Origin: Pseudomonas frederiksbergensis
Lineage (GTDB): Bacteria; Pseudomonadota; Gammaproteobacteria; Pseudomonadales; Pseudomonadaceae
DNA length: 64,000 bases
Reading direction: 5' to 3'
Assembly: GCF_000802155.2 (NCBI RefSeq)
Contig: NZ_JQGJ02000005.1
Location: forward strand, 310,001-374,000
Positions 9,884-18,604 of the stretch are shown here, in pieces. The notes beneath the pieces are model-generated. The model saw only the letters and a list, made by a program, of their open reading frames with translations, was not told the origin of the DNA and searched no databases. The translations under genes and the position numbers were made by a program. Position 1 is the stretch's first letter, and every line of letters begins with the position of its first letter.

Positions 9884-9934
9884 CCATGACACTGTGCGGG
9901 TGTCTCTTCCATGGCCCCGCGCAGGTGGTTCCCG

Positions 9935-10846
9935 TCATGCCTGCGGCTTTATCGCCCAGACGCTGCAAGGCGCCCGTTGCAACAAGAGCTCGGCGGTCGT
10001 CCCCAGGCGCTTTTCCAGCCCGTGATGGGCCGTGGTCCCCATAACGATGACATCCGTCTGATGATCAGCGGCGAACCTGCAAATGCTGTTCAACGGTGCC
10101 CCCTCGATGAAATGTCGTTGCTGGGGCATGACACCGTGGCGTTCGGCCAAGGATTCGAAGACTTCATGCTGCGCCTCGCCCAACGCCTCATAGATACCGG
10201 TTGCCAGGGGCAGTGCCCCAAAGCCCATGTCCGACGCATAGACAGCGGTCCAGTCAAAGGCATGCAGCAGTTCGACTTCGGCGTTGCATTGCTCGGCCAG
10301 CTTGACCGCTGCGTCGACGATCTGGTCGTTGAACACCAGGTCCTGTTCCTCACTGCGCAGCACGTCGACGATCGCCAGGACCCGCCGCGGCCGCGGGTTG
10401 CGCGAATCGGTGACCAGGTGCACCGGCACGGGACAATCACGCAGCAAGCGCCAGTCCAGCGGGGTGAAGAAGACCCGCTTCATCGCCGGCTCCGGCTGTG
10501 CATCCTTGATGATCAGCGCCAGCGGCAACTCCTTGATGTACTGCAGCAGGGCTTGAAAAGCGTCCTTGGCCCAGACCACTTCGCACGTCACCTCGACGCC
10601 GTGCCGGCGCGCCAGCTCGGCCTGTTGCCAAAGCCAATGCCGATGGGTTTCCAGGTAACCCTCGCGGGCCTGCTTGACCTGGTCCGGCGCGAACAGGCCA
10701 GCCACCGATAACAGTTCCAGATAATCGATGGCGACAATGTGCAGCGGCAGGTCCAAGGCCAGCGCCAGCTCGGTGGCGCGGTCGAATGCCGGCGTACGGA
10801 TCATGGCGTCAGGCGCCAACAGCAACAAACGGGGAGTCAGGGACAT
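9935..10846 (-). CDS. Universal stress protein, two tandem Usp domains
   Basis: A 303-residue protein starting MSLTPRLLLLAPDA with GAGG six bases before the ATG. Tandem Usp domains are recognisable; the C-terminal motif reads VIVMGTTAHHGLEKRLGTTAELLL, where GT replaces the common GS. A perfect Anr box at 10921-10934 is centred about 81 bases before the start. It is more divergent from the MSQYQR-type paralogues and closest to the one at 12676-13599 (shared residues such as TPAFDRA and LHIVAIDYLE). Confidence 0.92.
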   Translation of the reverse strand: MSLTPRLLLLAPDAMIRTPAFDRATELALALDLPLHIVAIDYLELLSVAGLFAPDQVKQAREGYLETHRHWLWQQAELARRHGVEVTCEVVWAKDAFQALLQYIKELPLALIIKDAQPEPAMKRVFFTPLDWRLLRDCPVPVHLVTDSRNPRPRRVLAIVDVLRSEEQDLVFNDQIVDAAVKLAEQCNAEVELLHAFDWTAVYASDMGFGALPLATGIYEALGEAQHEVFESLAERHGVMPQQRHFIEGAPLNSICRFAADHQTDVIVMGTTAHHGLEKRLGTTAELLLQRAPCSVWAIKPQA

Positions 10847-10920
10847 GGAAAACCTCGACGCGTGGCTTTAACACTGAGTGGGTGGAAGATCCCAGAATGA
10901 ACGCAGGGCAAATGCAGGAC

Positions 10921-10934
10921 TTGATATTGATCAA
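10921..10934. promoter_or_regulatory. Anr/Fnr box (perfect) upstream of a Usp gene
   Basis: TTGATATTGATCAA fits the consensus exactly and lies between the stop of the DUF4010 gene and the start of the Usp gene, both on the minus strand. A class-II start would fall near 10886, a 40-base leader. Confidence 0.85.
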
Positions 10935-10951
10935 ACTGCCATCATCTGGAC

Positions 10952-12202
10952 TCATAGATTCGGGAGAAACAGCCCGCCCCACATCGCCAGCGTCATCAGT
11001 ACCTGGCCGGGAATGACGAGCCCGGCGAACCGGCGTCCACCGCTGACCCAGGCCACCACGCATTTGCTCAGGGAGTTGCTGGTCAGGGCCATCAGGACGG
11101 GCACGGCGACGTCATCGAAGGGCAATAACCCGCCCTTCGCCAGGGAGGCAATGGAGGCGGTCGAGGCATGGGCGTCGACCAAGCCGCTGAAAATCGCCGT
11201 GACGGTCACCCCGGCCTGCCCGAACTCTGCAAGCATGGCCGACGACACAACCGTGATGACAGTCATCGCCACGACTACCGTCAACGCCAGTTTCAGGCTG
11301 AAGGCCCCGCCGTGCTTGATCTCTTCGTCGGCGCGCACCCTGGGCCGGGGAAACATCAACACGCCGGTGTAGAGCAGGACCGTCAGCAACCCGCACAGCA
11401 ACGGCCCCCACATCCAGCCCAATAGCGCCGGCTCCACCGCGCCGATAATCAGCGCCATCTGCGCCAGTGTCGCCAGATTGGCCAGCATGGCGGCCGCGCT
11501 CAATATCTTCACATTGATCGGTTCCTTCGCGGCGATGTGCCCCATGGTCGCGACGGTCATCGTAGCGGAGGCAAACCCCGATGCGATTGCGCCGAGGGCA
11601 TAACCATAACGAGTGCCAAGGGTCCGGACCGCGACGTGCCCCAATGCCCCGACCGCCATCAGCATGACGGTCAGGGCACAGAGGGTGCGAAGGTTGATGG
11701 CGTTATATGGCCCCAGGTAACGATCCGGAGCGAGCGGGAGTATGACCAATGCGGCAATCAACAGCATCAGGCCATCGCGCAACTCGACAGCCGTCAGTTG
11801 GCTACGGGCGAAATGGTGCAGCGCCTGGCGGCTGGCCAGCAGCCCCGCCATCACCACGCCTACCGCCGTCGCCAGGGCCGGTGCAGTGACGCAGAGCGCG
11901 CCCAGCGCCAACACGGCAAACAAGGCCACCTCGCTCGTGATGCCAGGGTCCTTGTCGAGGTTCTTCCAGTACGCCACGGTGACCAATGCCCCCAGCGCAA
12001 GCGCGAAAAACCCTAGCAAGGGAGGACCGCCGATCCAGGCGGTGACGTACCCCAACAACGAGGTCACGGCAAACGTGCGCAGGCCGGCGAAATCACGCCT
12101 GCCGTCCTCGCCCTTGCGTCGCTCGCGCTCCAGCCCCACGAGCAGGCCGATGCCCAGCGCCGCGCCGGCGTTGGCAAAACCCAGGGCTTCGATCGTGGCC
12201 AC
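10952..12202 (-). CDS. MgtC/SapB-N-terminal and DUF4010 integral membrane protein
   Basis: A 416-residue hydrophobic protein with roughly ten or more membrane segments. The N-terminal part (GIGLLVGLERERR, then DFAGLRTFAVTSLLG) is characteristic of the MgtC/SapB fold, followed by a DUF4010-type C-terminal membrane region. The start is a GTG three bases after the stop of the upstream small gene, without a clear ribosome site of its own, so translation is probably coupled. Function is unknown; relatives are associated with ion homeostasis and envelope stress. It appears to share the promoter marked by the Anr box at 12506-12519. Confidence 0.85.
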   Translation of the reverse strand: MATIEALGFANAGAALGIGLLVGLERERRKGEDGRRDFAGLRTFAVTSLLGYVTAWIGGPPLLGFFALALGALVTVAYWKNLDKDPGITSEVALFAVLALGALCVTAPALATAVGVVMAGLLASRQALHHFARSQLTAVELRDGLMLLIAALVILPLAPDRYLGPYNAINLRTLCALTVMLMAVGALGHVAVRTLGTRYGYALGAIASGFASATMTVATMGHIAAKEPINVKILSAAAMLANLATLAQMALIIGAVEPALLGWMWGPLLCGLLTVLLYTGVLMFPRPRVRADEEIKHGGAFSLKLALTVVVAMTVITVVSSAMLAEFGQAGVTVTAIFSGLVDAHASTASIASLAKGGLLPFDDVAVPVLMALTSNSLSKCVVAWVSGGRRFAGLVIPGQVLMTLAMWGGLFLPNL

Positions 12203-12205
12203 AGA

Positions 12206-12430
12206 CTATGCCAAATGCGCGGACGTACGTTGCGATGGCGCTGGCACCTCCCGCGCCGCGCCGGGTCGAGCGAACGCACCTTGCGGCCAGGCATGGGGGG
12301 CGTCGATCCGCGCCTGCAGCGTTCTGGTGAACGCCTGCGCTTGCTCAAGGCTTTTGAAACCCACACACAACGCATCCAAGCGCACCACCCAGGACGTCCC
12401 TGGCTGCCGCTCTTCAATTCGAATAATCAT
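12206..12430 (-). CDS. Small conserved hypothetical protein upstream of the DUF4010 gene
   Basis: A 74-residue protein starting MIIRIEERQPGTSWVVRLDAL, with GGAGG six bases before the ATG at 12430. The sequence looks like a small alpha/beta protein with a basic, proline-containing tail; I do not recognise a family. It ends three bases before the GTG of the DUF4010 gene and is the first gene of that pair. A perfect Anr box lies about 80 bases upstream, so it is probably expressed in low oxygen. Confidence 0.75.
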   Translation of the reverse strand: MIIRIEERQPGTSWVVRLDALCVGFKSLEQAQAFTRTLQARIDAPHAWPQGAFARPGAAREVPAPSQRTSAHLA

Positions 12431-12505
12431 GACCAACCTCCGGTGACGGGTGGGCCTGCATGCCAGGATCAAGTCCTAGCCTGCGCGCCCATCGCGCGGG
12501 GCAGC

Positions 12506-12519
12506 TTGATCGGGATCAA
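12506..12519. promoter_or_regulatory. Anr/Fnr box (perfect) for the minus-strand pair
   Basis: TTGATCGGGATCAA matches the consensus fully; the predicted class-II start near 12471 gives a 41-base leader to the ATG at 12430. It is one of two perfect boxes in this divergent gap. Confidence 0.85.
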
Positions 12520-12568
12520 ACATTGTGCTGTCGCGCCATCATCGCTCGCGCAGGGCTTTGACGTGGGT

Positions 12569-12582
12569 TTGATGCAAATCAA
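12569..12582. promoter_or_regulatory. Anr/Fnr box (perfect) for the plus-strand Usp gene
   Basis: TTGATGCAAATCAA matches the consensus fully. A class-II start would be near 12617, about 58 bases before the Usp ATG at 12676. Confidence 0.85.
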
Positions 12583-12675
12583 GTCACCAAGCGCCACCGC
12601 GCTCATGATCGATACCAGACACAGCCCGCGCGACAGTCGCACGGCGCCTACAGGTCCTTGTCCAGGAGGTTTGTC

Positions 12676-13599
12676 ATGTCTACGCAATCACGCTTGATGC
12701 TGGTCGTTTCGCCACTGATGGAACACAGTCCGGCGTTCGACCGCGCCGCCGCACTCGCCAAGGCCGAAGGCGCCGCACTGCACATCGTCGCCTTTGATTA
12801 TCTGGAAGGCCTGGCCACGGCCGGGCTGGTCAATGAACAAGCACTGGAACAGATGCGCCTGGGCTACATCGAACGCCATCGGGATTGGCTGGAAGAACAG
12901 GCCAGGCCCCTGCGCAAGCTCGGCATCGAAGTCACCACCGAAGTGACCTGGGTCGAACGTCCCTTGCAGGAAATCCTGATCCACCTCAAGGAAACGCCGA
13001 TGGCCGCGCTGATCAAGACGGTGGATCCCGAATCCTGGATCTCACGCCTGATGTTCACGCCCCTGGACGTTCACCTGCTGCGCGAATGCGAGGTGCCGTT
13101 GCACTTCGTCAACAAAGTCGCCCATGCGCGCCCGCGCAAGATCCTCGCTGCCATCGATCCTTTTCACCGCGACGGGCGCTACAAAGGCCTCAACGACCGG
13201 GTCTTGGGCGAAGCCAACAAACTGGCCGCCAGCTGCGATGCGGAGCTGGAAGTCATCTATGCCTACGACCTGTCCTCCATCACCGCGGCCGAATACGGCT
13301 TTGGCAACGGCTCGACCTTCTTTTCCTCGGCCCTGGCCCGACAGCTCTACGAATCCCAAGGCGCAGCATTCGAAGCCCTGGCCGAACGCAACGGCATCGC
13401 CCCGGAACAACGACGCATGATCATGGGCGATCCGGCCAAGGTGCTGGTCAGCTACGCCGGGGCCCATGACATCGATGTCATCGTCATGGGCCGCGTGCGT
13501 TATGGCGGCATCGACAAGCTGATCGGCAGCACCGTGGAAAGCCTGCTGTACAAGATGCCGTGCAGCTTGTGGGTGATTGCACCACAGCAATTTGACTAG
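12676..13599 (+). CDS. Universal stress protein, two tandem Usp domains
   Basis: A 307-residue protein starting MSTQSRLMLVVSPLM with AGGAGG six bases upstream. Two Usp domains are seen; the second ends VIVMGRVRYGGIDKLIGSTVESLLYKMP. It is followed 55 bases later by the cation ATPase gene and could form an operon with it and the Met-rich protein gene. The upstream perfect Anr box supports induction in low oxygen. Confidence 0.93.
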   Translation: MSTQSRLMLVVSPLMEHSPAFDRAAALAKAEGAALHIVAFDYLEGLATAGLVNEQALEQMRLGYIERHRDWLEEQARPLRKLGIEVTTEVTWVERPLQEILIHLKETPMAALIKTVDPESWISRLMFTPLDVHLLRECEVPLHFVNKVAHARPRKILAAIDPFHRDGRYKGLNDRVLGEANKLAASCDAELEVIYAYDLSSITAAEYGFGNGSTFFSSALARQLYESQGAAFEALAERNGIAPEQRRMIMGDPAKVLVSYAGAHDIDVIVMGRVRYGGIDKLIGSTVESLLYKMPCSLWVIAPQQFD

Positions 13600-13654
13600 G
13601 AAGGCCGTCGCCGATGGCCCGTAGAACCGCTCAGCGTTCCAGGAAACCCGGCTG

Positions 13655-16402
13655 ATGAACCGACCCATCGAGACGCCAGCGCAGCAACAGCTCATCGCCA
13701 CGGACGTGGAGGCCTGGCACGCGCTGTCCGCCGAGCAGGTACTCGAACGGCTGGGTGTCAACGAGCAAGCCGGGCTGGACGCTGCGCAAGTCCAGGCCCG
13801 GCTTGCCCGTAGCGGCTTCAATCGCCTGCCGGAATCTTCCCGAAGGCCGGCTTGGCGGCGATTCCTCCTGCAGTTCCACAACATCCTGATTTATGTACTG
13901 CTCGGGTCGGCTGTGATCACCGCGATCCTGCAACACGTGTGGGATACGGCAGTCATCCTCGCCGTGGTGGTTGCCAACGCCATCATTGGTTATATCCAGG
14001 AAGGCAAGGCCGAAAAAGCCATGGACGCCATCCGCGAAATGCTGGCCCCCCGGGCAACGGTGATTCGTGCCGGCGAACGCCTGGGCATTACCGGCGACGA
14101 ACTGGTACCTGGCGACATCGTTTTGCTGGAGGCCGGCGACAAGGTGCCCGCAGACCTGCGCCTGCTGCATGCCAACCGGCTCCAGGTCCAGGAAGCCATC
14201 CTGACCGGAGAGTCCGCCCCGGTGGAAAAACACACCGAACCGGTACACCCGCAAGCGCCCCTGGGTGATCGCGCCTGCATGGCCTTCAGCGGTACGCTCG
14301 TTACGTGCGGACAAGCCACGGGGATCGTCGTCGCCACCGCGACATCCGCCGAAATCGGGCGTATCAGCAACCTGTTGGCAGACGTGGAATCACTGACGAC
14401 ACCGCTGATCCAGCAAATGGACGCCTTCGCACGCTGGCTGACCCTATTGATCCTGCTGATAGCTGGTCTGTTACTCGTCTATGGTCATTTTGTCGGGCAT
14501 TACGTCTTCGCCGACATATTCATGGTCGTAGTGGGTATGGCGGTCGCCGCCATCCCTGAAGGGCTGCCTGCGGTACTCACCATTACATTGGCGGTGGGCG
14601 TCCGGGCGATGGCCCGCCGCAATGCCATCATTCGTCGCCTGCCAGCCATCGAAACACTGGGCTCGGTATCGGTCATCTGCACGGACAAGACCGGCACGCT
14701 CACGCGCAACGAGATGATGGTGGTGTCGGTCGTCACCCATGACCTGACCTTCACGGTCGACGGCGCAGGCTATCAGCCTTCGGGCAACATGAATCTTGCC
14801 GATCAATTGATCGACACCGCCCATCACCCGACACTGGCCGAACTGGGACGTGCGGCCAGCCTGTGCAATGACGCGAGATTGAGGCTGCACGAAGAGACCT
14901 GGAAGGTCGAAGGCGATCCCATGGAAGGCGCATTGCAGGTGTTTGGTGCCAAGGCTGGTATCGACGGCGACGAAGAGCGAGGCACCTGGGCCCGCACCGA
15001 TGCCATTCCGTTTGACGCCAAACACCGCTTCATGGCGACGCTGCACCACAACCATGACCGGCAAGCGGTTGTTTATGTCAAAGGCGCGCCGGAGCAGGTC
15101 CTGGCCATGTGCAAGCAACAGCGGGGCAACGACGGGACAACCGCCCCGCTCGATGCAGACTATTGGCACACGCAGGCCAATCTCATCGCCAGCAAAGGCC
15201 AGCGAGTGCTGGCGCTCGCCGTCAGGTCAGTCCCGCCGGAACAGGTCATTCTGGAGTTTGCCGACGTGCAAGGGTCATTGACCCTGCTTGGCCTGGTCGG
15301 AATGATCGATCCGCCCCGCCCGGAGACGATCCAGGCGATCAAGCAATGCCAGACGGCAGGCATCGCAGTGAAAATGATTACCGGAGACCACGCCGGCACC
15401 GCCTCCGCCATCGGGCGCCAGATCGGCCTGCACAACCCGGACGAAGTGTTGACCGGCGCGGACCTCGACACCCTGGACGATGCGACGCTCAAGGAGTCGC
15501 TCAAACGCGTGAACATCTTCGCTCGAACCAGCCCTGAACATAAGCTCAGGTTGGTGACCCTGCTGCAATCGAACGGCATGACCGTGGCAATGACCGGCGA
15601 CGGCGTCAACGACGCTCCCGCCCTCAAACGCGCAGACGCCGGTATCGCCATGGGTGGCAAAGGCAGCGAGGCCGCCAAGGAAGCGGCGGACGTGGTACTG
15701 GCGGACGACAACTTCGCGTCCATCGTGGCCGCGGTGCGTGAAGGACGGACGGTCTACGACAACATCAAGAAAGTACTGAGTTGGACATTGCCAACCAACG
15801 CCGGCGAGACGATGACACTCATCGTTGCGCTGCTGTTTGGCTTGACGTTGCCGGTCACGGCCATACAGATCCTGTGGATCAACTTGATTACCGCCATCAC
15901 GCTGGGTATCGCGCTGGCGTTTGAACCGACCGAAGACAACACCATGCGCAGGCCGCCGCGTTCCAGGCAGGAGCCGCTGATAGGCGGCGCGCTGGTCTGG
16001 CACATGGTGCTTGTCTCAGTGCTTTTTCTCTGTGGGGTGTACGGCGTTTTTTCCTATGCCCTGGACCGAGGCTATCCCGTGGAACTGGCCCGTACCTTGG
16101 CGGTGAACACCTTGGTCGTGATGGAGATTTTCCATCTGTTCTTCATCCGCAACCTCTACGGCACGTCCCTGACCTGGAAAGCCATTCGCGGGACCAAGGT
16201 GGTATGGGCGACCGTCGCGGTGGTGACCGTCGCCCAGTTCGCCATCACCTACGCGCCACCGCTGCAAGCCGTGTTTGCCACACAAGCCGTCCCCTTCATC
16301 GACGGCCTGCTGATCATCGGGGTGGGCATTGCGCTGTTCGCCATCATCGAAATCGAGAAACAACTTCGACTGCGTTTAACCGAGTCCGATCGTCAACCGT
16401 GA
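13655..16402 (+). CDS. P2-type cation-transporting ATPase
   Basis: A 915-residue membrane pump with the full P-type set: actuator motif LTGESAPVEK, phosphorylation motif ICTDKTGTLT, nucleotide-binding segment VKGAPE, MITGDHAGTA, and the hinge TGDGVNDAPALKRADAGIAMG. An N-terminal cation_ATPase_N region and a C-terminal group of membrane helices match the SERCA/PMA-like P2 class, which moves Ca2+, Mn2+, Na+ or similar ions; heavy-metal CPx motifs are absent. The ion cannot be read from the sequence with confidence. The Met-rich exported protein lies 39 bases downstream. The ribosome site (AGGAAA, about ten bases upstream) is weak. Confidence 0.93.
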   Translation: MNRPIETPAQQQLIATDVEAWHALSAEQVLERLGVNEQAGLDAAQVQARLARSGFNRLPESSRRPAWRRFLLQFHNILIYVLLGSAVITAILQHVWDTAVILAVVVANAIIGYIQEGKAEKAMDAIREMLAPRATVIRAGERLGITGDELVPGDIVLLEAGDKVPADLRLLHANRLQVQEAILTGESAPVEKHTEPVHPQAPLGDRACMAFSGTLVTCGQATGIVVATATSAEIGRISNLLADVESLTTPLIQQMDAFARWLTLLILLIAGLLLVYGHFVGHYVFADIFMVVVGMAVAAIPEGLPAVLTITLAVGVRAMARRNAIIRRLPAIETLGSVSVICTDKTGTLTRNEMMVVSVVTHDLTFTVDGAGYQPSGNMNLADQLIDTAHHPTLAELGRAASLCNDARLRLHEETWKVEGDPMEGALQVFGAKAGIDGDEERGTWARTDAIPFDAKHRFMATLHHNHDRQAVVYVKGAPEQVLAMCKQQRGNDGTTAPLDADYWHTQANLIASKGQRVLALAVRSVPPEQVILEFADVQGSLTLLGLVGMIDPPRPETIQAIKQCQTAGIAVKMITGDHAGTASAIGRQIGLHNPDEVLTGADLDTLDDATLKESLKRVNIFARTSPEHKLRLVTLLQSNGMTVAMTGDGVNDAPALKRADAGIAMGGKGSEAAKEAADVVLADDNFASIVAAVREGRTVYDNIKKVLSWTLPTNAGETMTLIVALLFGLTLPVTAIQILWINLITAITLGIALAFEPTEDNTMRRPPRSRQEPLIGGALVWHMVLVSVLFLCGVYGVFSYALDRGYPVELARTLAVNTLVVMEIFHLFFIRNLYGTSLTWKAIRGTKVVWATVAVVTVAQFAITYAPPLQAVFATQAVPFIDGLLIIGVGIALFAIIEIEKQLRLRLTESDRQP

Positions 16403-16441
16403 CGACTCCCCCGCCCACCCACGCTGCAAGGATTACCAACC

Positions 16442-16927
16442 ATGAACGCATCCAGATTCGCCGCCCTCGCTTTGACGGCGGTGCTTTTCCCCACGCTGAC
16501 CTTTGCCCAGCAAGACGTCGACGCCACCAAGCCGGCGCCGCAGTCGATGAGCGTTGAGCAATTTGACCAGGATATGGCCAAGGCCCAGGAAAACCTGAAG
16601 AAGATGCAGGAACAGATGACCCAGATCCAGAACACCACCGACCCGGCGCAACGCCAGAAACTCATGCAAGAACACCAGGCCACGATGCGGCAAAGCATGC
16701 AGATGATGAATGGGATGATGGGGTGTTGCGGCGGCATGATGGGCGGCCACATGAAGGGAAACGGCCCGATGATGGGTTGGAAACAGATGGGCAACCACTA
16801 TTCCCGGATGACGCCCGAGCAGATGAAGCAACACCAGTACATGATGGACCGGTACATGGGCATGCAACAGATGATGATGGAACAGATGATGCAGCATCAG
16901 CAGAACATGGGTACGCCAGCGCCCTAG
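16442..16927 (+). CDS. Met-rich exported protein
   Basis: A 161-residue protein with an apparent signal peptide (MNASRFAALALTAVLFPTLTFA, cut before QQ). A helical, charged stretch at about residues 33-75 is followed by a region dominated by methionine, glutamine and glycine, including MMGCCGGMMGGHMK and repeated MxxM and MMMEQMM patterns. Met/His/Cys-rich exported proteins often bind Cu(I) or other soft metals; that is an inference here. It follows the P-type ATPase gene closely and ends before a strong terminator, so it is probably the last gene of that operon. I do not recognise a named family. Confidence 0.82.
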   Translation: MNASRFAALALTAVLFPTLTFAQQDVDATKPAPQSMSVEQFDQDMAKAQENLKKMQEQMTQIQNTTDPAQRQKLMQEHQATMRQSMQMMNGMMGCCGGMMGGHMKGNGPMMGWKQMGNHYSRMTPEQMKQHQYMMDRYMGMQQMMMEQMMQHQQNMGTPAP

Positions 16928-16968
16928 ACCTGTCTCCCAGGGCCGCGGCTGGCCTCCAAGTGCTGCCC

Positions 16969-17000
16969 ACCCCACCTGCCGCGTCGGCAGGTGGGGTTTT
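16969..17000 (+). terminator. Rho-independent terminator after the Met-rich gene
   Basis: A perfect 11-base-pair GC-rich stem (16970-16980 with 16986-16996) and a five-base loop are followed by TTTT. It lies 42 bases after the stop at 16927 and separates this plus-strand operon from the convergent cyd operon. The minus-strand side has no T run, so termination of cyd transcripts here would be weaker. Confidence 0.9.
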
Positions 17001-17037
17001 GGACAACCGTGCAGTCATCGCGGGCGTGTCATCAGCC

Positions 17038-17325
17038 TCAGTGCAAGAACTTCAACCCGCCGGCAAGCGCAAGCGCCGCCAGGCAGGTCCAGCCCGAGAA
17101 CATCCTTCGCCAGACAAGCCTGCGCGGAATGAACCCCACCCCTCTGACGAAGGCCACGCTCATGGCGATGAACAATGCCGTTGCCAGCGCATGGTCGGCT
17201 TTTCCGTCCGGCGCCGTCATCAGTGGCGGGTAAAGCGTACAGGCCAACATGATCGTCACCGCGACGGCCAGGCTCAGCCGATGCAGCCGTGACGAAGGCT
17301 GGACCTCGGCGACATTCAACGTCAT
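17038..17325 (-). CDS. ybgE: Cyd operon protein YbgE
   Basis: A 95-residue protein with about three hydrophobic segments. The pattern SLAVAVTIMLACTLYPPLMT, then DHALATALFIAMSVAFVRGVGFIPRR, matches the YbgE family, which is found only with cydABX. Its ATG overlaps the cydX stop (ATGA). The role in E. coli is not settled; it is not essential for bd oxidase activity. It is the last gene of the operon. Confidence 0.87.
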   Translation of the reverse strand: MTLNVAEVQPSSRLHRLSLAVAVTIMLACTLYPPLMTAPDGKADHALATALFIAMSVAFVRGVGFIPRRLVWRRMFSGWTCLAALALAGGLKFLH

Positions 17326-17444
17326 GACTGCGCCTCGTCCCGGTCGCTCATGGCTCGACCGGCCTCGTTCTCACCCCACATTGCATTGAGTATCGCCAGC
17401 AATAGTGCAAAACCGACTCCCAGCATCCAGGCGAAATACCACAT
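17322..17444 (-). CDS. cydX: Cytochrome bd small subunit CydX
   Basis: A 40-codon gene beginning MWYFAWMLGVGFALLLAILN, which is the CydX/YbgT signature (MWYFxWxLG... followed by AMW). A single membrane helix occupies about residues 3-22 and is followed by a short charged cytoplasmic tail. CydX binds CydA and stabilises the haems of the bd oxidase in E. coli. The ATG lies 24 bases after the cydB stop with AGGAG-type Shine-Dalgarno (GAGGAGTAAAGC), and the stop overlaps the ybgE start. Easily missed because of its size. Confidence 0.93.
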   Translation of the reverse strand: MWYFAWMLGVGFALLLAILNAMWGENEAGRAMSDRDEAQS

Positions 17445-17467
17445 AGTGCTTTACTCCTCTGTCGACA

Positions 17468-18604
17468 CTAGTAGGCCGAATGTTCGTTGGCGTGGATCTG
17501 GGTGGCCGTGACCTTGCCGCGCATGACGCGATACGCCCAACCGGTATAGATCACGATCAATGGCATGAAGAACAACGTGGCCCAGAACATGATGGCCAGG
17601 CTCAGGTGACTGGCAACGCTGTCCCACACGGTCAGGCTGGCCGCTGGCATCGATGACGACGGCATGACAAAGGGGAACATCGATACCCCCGCCGTACCGA
17701 TGACACCGACCACCGCAAGCGATGACGAAGCGAACGCGCAAAGGGTACGCCGCCCCATCAGCAACAGCGCCGCACCGGCTGCGCCGGCCAGGCCAAGCGC
17801 CGGTAGCAGCCACAGCCAAGGATAGCGACCATAGTTGGCCATCCAGGCCCCCGCCTCCCTCACGACCGACTTGCCGAGAATGTCTGGCAACCCGCCGGTA
17901 TCGACGAGTGAGGTGATGCGATAGCCCTCGATCCATTGCAGCCAGATGCCCGCTACGACAAACGAACACACCAGCACGATGGCAGCGCCTATCGCGCCTT
18001 TTATCGCCCGGGACTGAATGCCGCCCTCCGTGCGATGGGCCAGGTACGCGCCTCCTTGCAGCGTAATCATCGCGCTGCTGACCACACCGGTCAGCAGCGC
18101 GAAAGGGTTGAGCAAATGCCAGAAGCTGCCGGTGTACGTGGACACCAGGTATTCATTGAAGTGAAACGGTACGCCCTGCAATAAATTGCCAAACGCGATG
18201 CCGAACACCAGCGGCGGCACGGCCCCACCCACGAAAAGCCCCCAGTCCCAGGTGCTGCGCCATACCGGATGGTGGATCTTGCTGCGGTAGTCGAAACCCA
18301 CCGGGCGGAAGAACAACGCCCAGAGCACCAGGATCATCGCCCAATAGAATCCGCTGAACGCCGTGGCATAGACCACCGGCCATGCGGCGAACAAAGCGCC
18401 GCCGGCGGTAATGAACCAGACCTGATTGCCATCCCAATGCGGCCCCACGGTGTTGATCACGACGCGCCGTTCCATGTCATTGCGCCCCACGAACGGCAGC
18501 AGCGTGCCGACGCCCATGTCGTGGCCGTCCATGATGGCGAAGCCTATGAGCAGGACGCCGACCAGCGCCCACCAGATGATCTTGAGCGTGAAATAATCAA
18601 GCAT
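17468..18604 (-). CDS. cydB: Cytochrome bd ubiquinol oxidase subunit II
   Basis: A 378-residue polytopic membrane protein, almost exactly the length of E. coli CydB (379). It starts MLDYFTLKIIWWALVGVLLIGFAIMDGHDMGVG, the conserved N-terminus with its DGHD motif. It forms the heterodimer with CydA that oxidises quinol and reduces oxygen to water without pumping protons. The start overlaps the end of cydA by eight bases. Confidence 0.97.
   Translation of the reverse strand: MLDYFTLKIIWWALVGVLLIGFAIMDGHDMGVGTLLPFVGRNDMERRVVINTVGPHWDGNQVWFITAGGALFAAWPVVYATAFSGFYWAMILVLWALFFRPVGFDYRSKIHHPVWRSTWDWGLFVGGAVPPLVFGIAFGNLLQGVPFHFNEYLVSTYTGSFWHLLNPFALLTGVVSSAMITLQGGAYLAHRTEGGIQSRAIKGAIGAAIVLVCSFVVAGIWLQWIEGYRITSLVDTGGLPDILGKSVVREAGAWMANYGRYPWLWLLPALGLAGAAGAALLLMGRRTLCAFASSSLAVVGVIGTAGVSMFPFVMPSSSMPAASLTVWDSVASHLSLAIMFWATLFFMPLIVIYTGWAYRVMRGKVTATQIHANEHSAY

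Noticed and set aside
16970..16996. The strong hairpin as an efficient terminator for the cyd operon on the minus strand
   Set aside because: It lacks a T tract in that direction; the stem may still slow polymerase but only plus-strand termination is supported.
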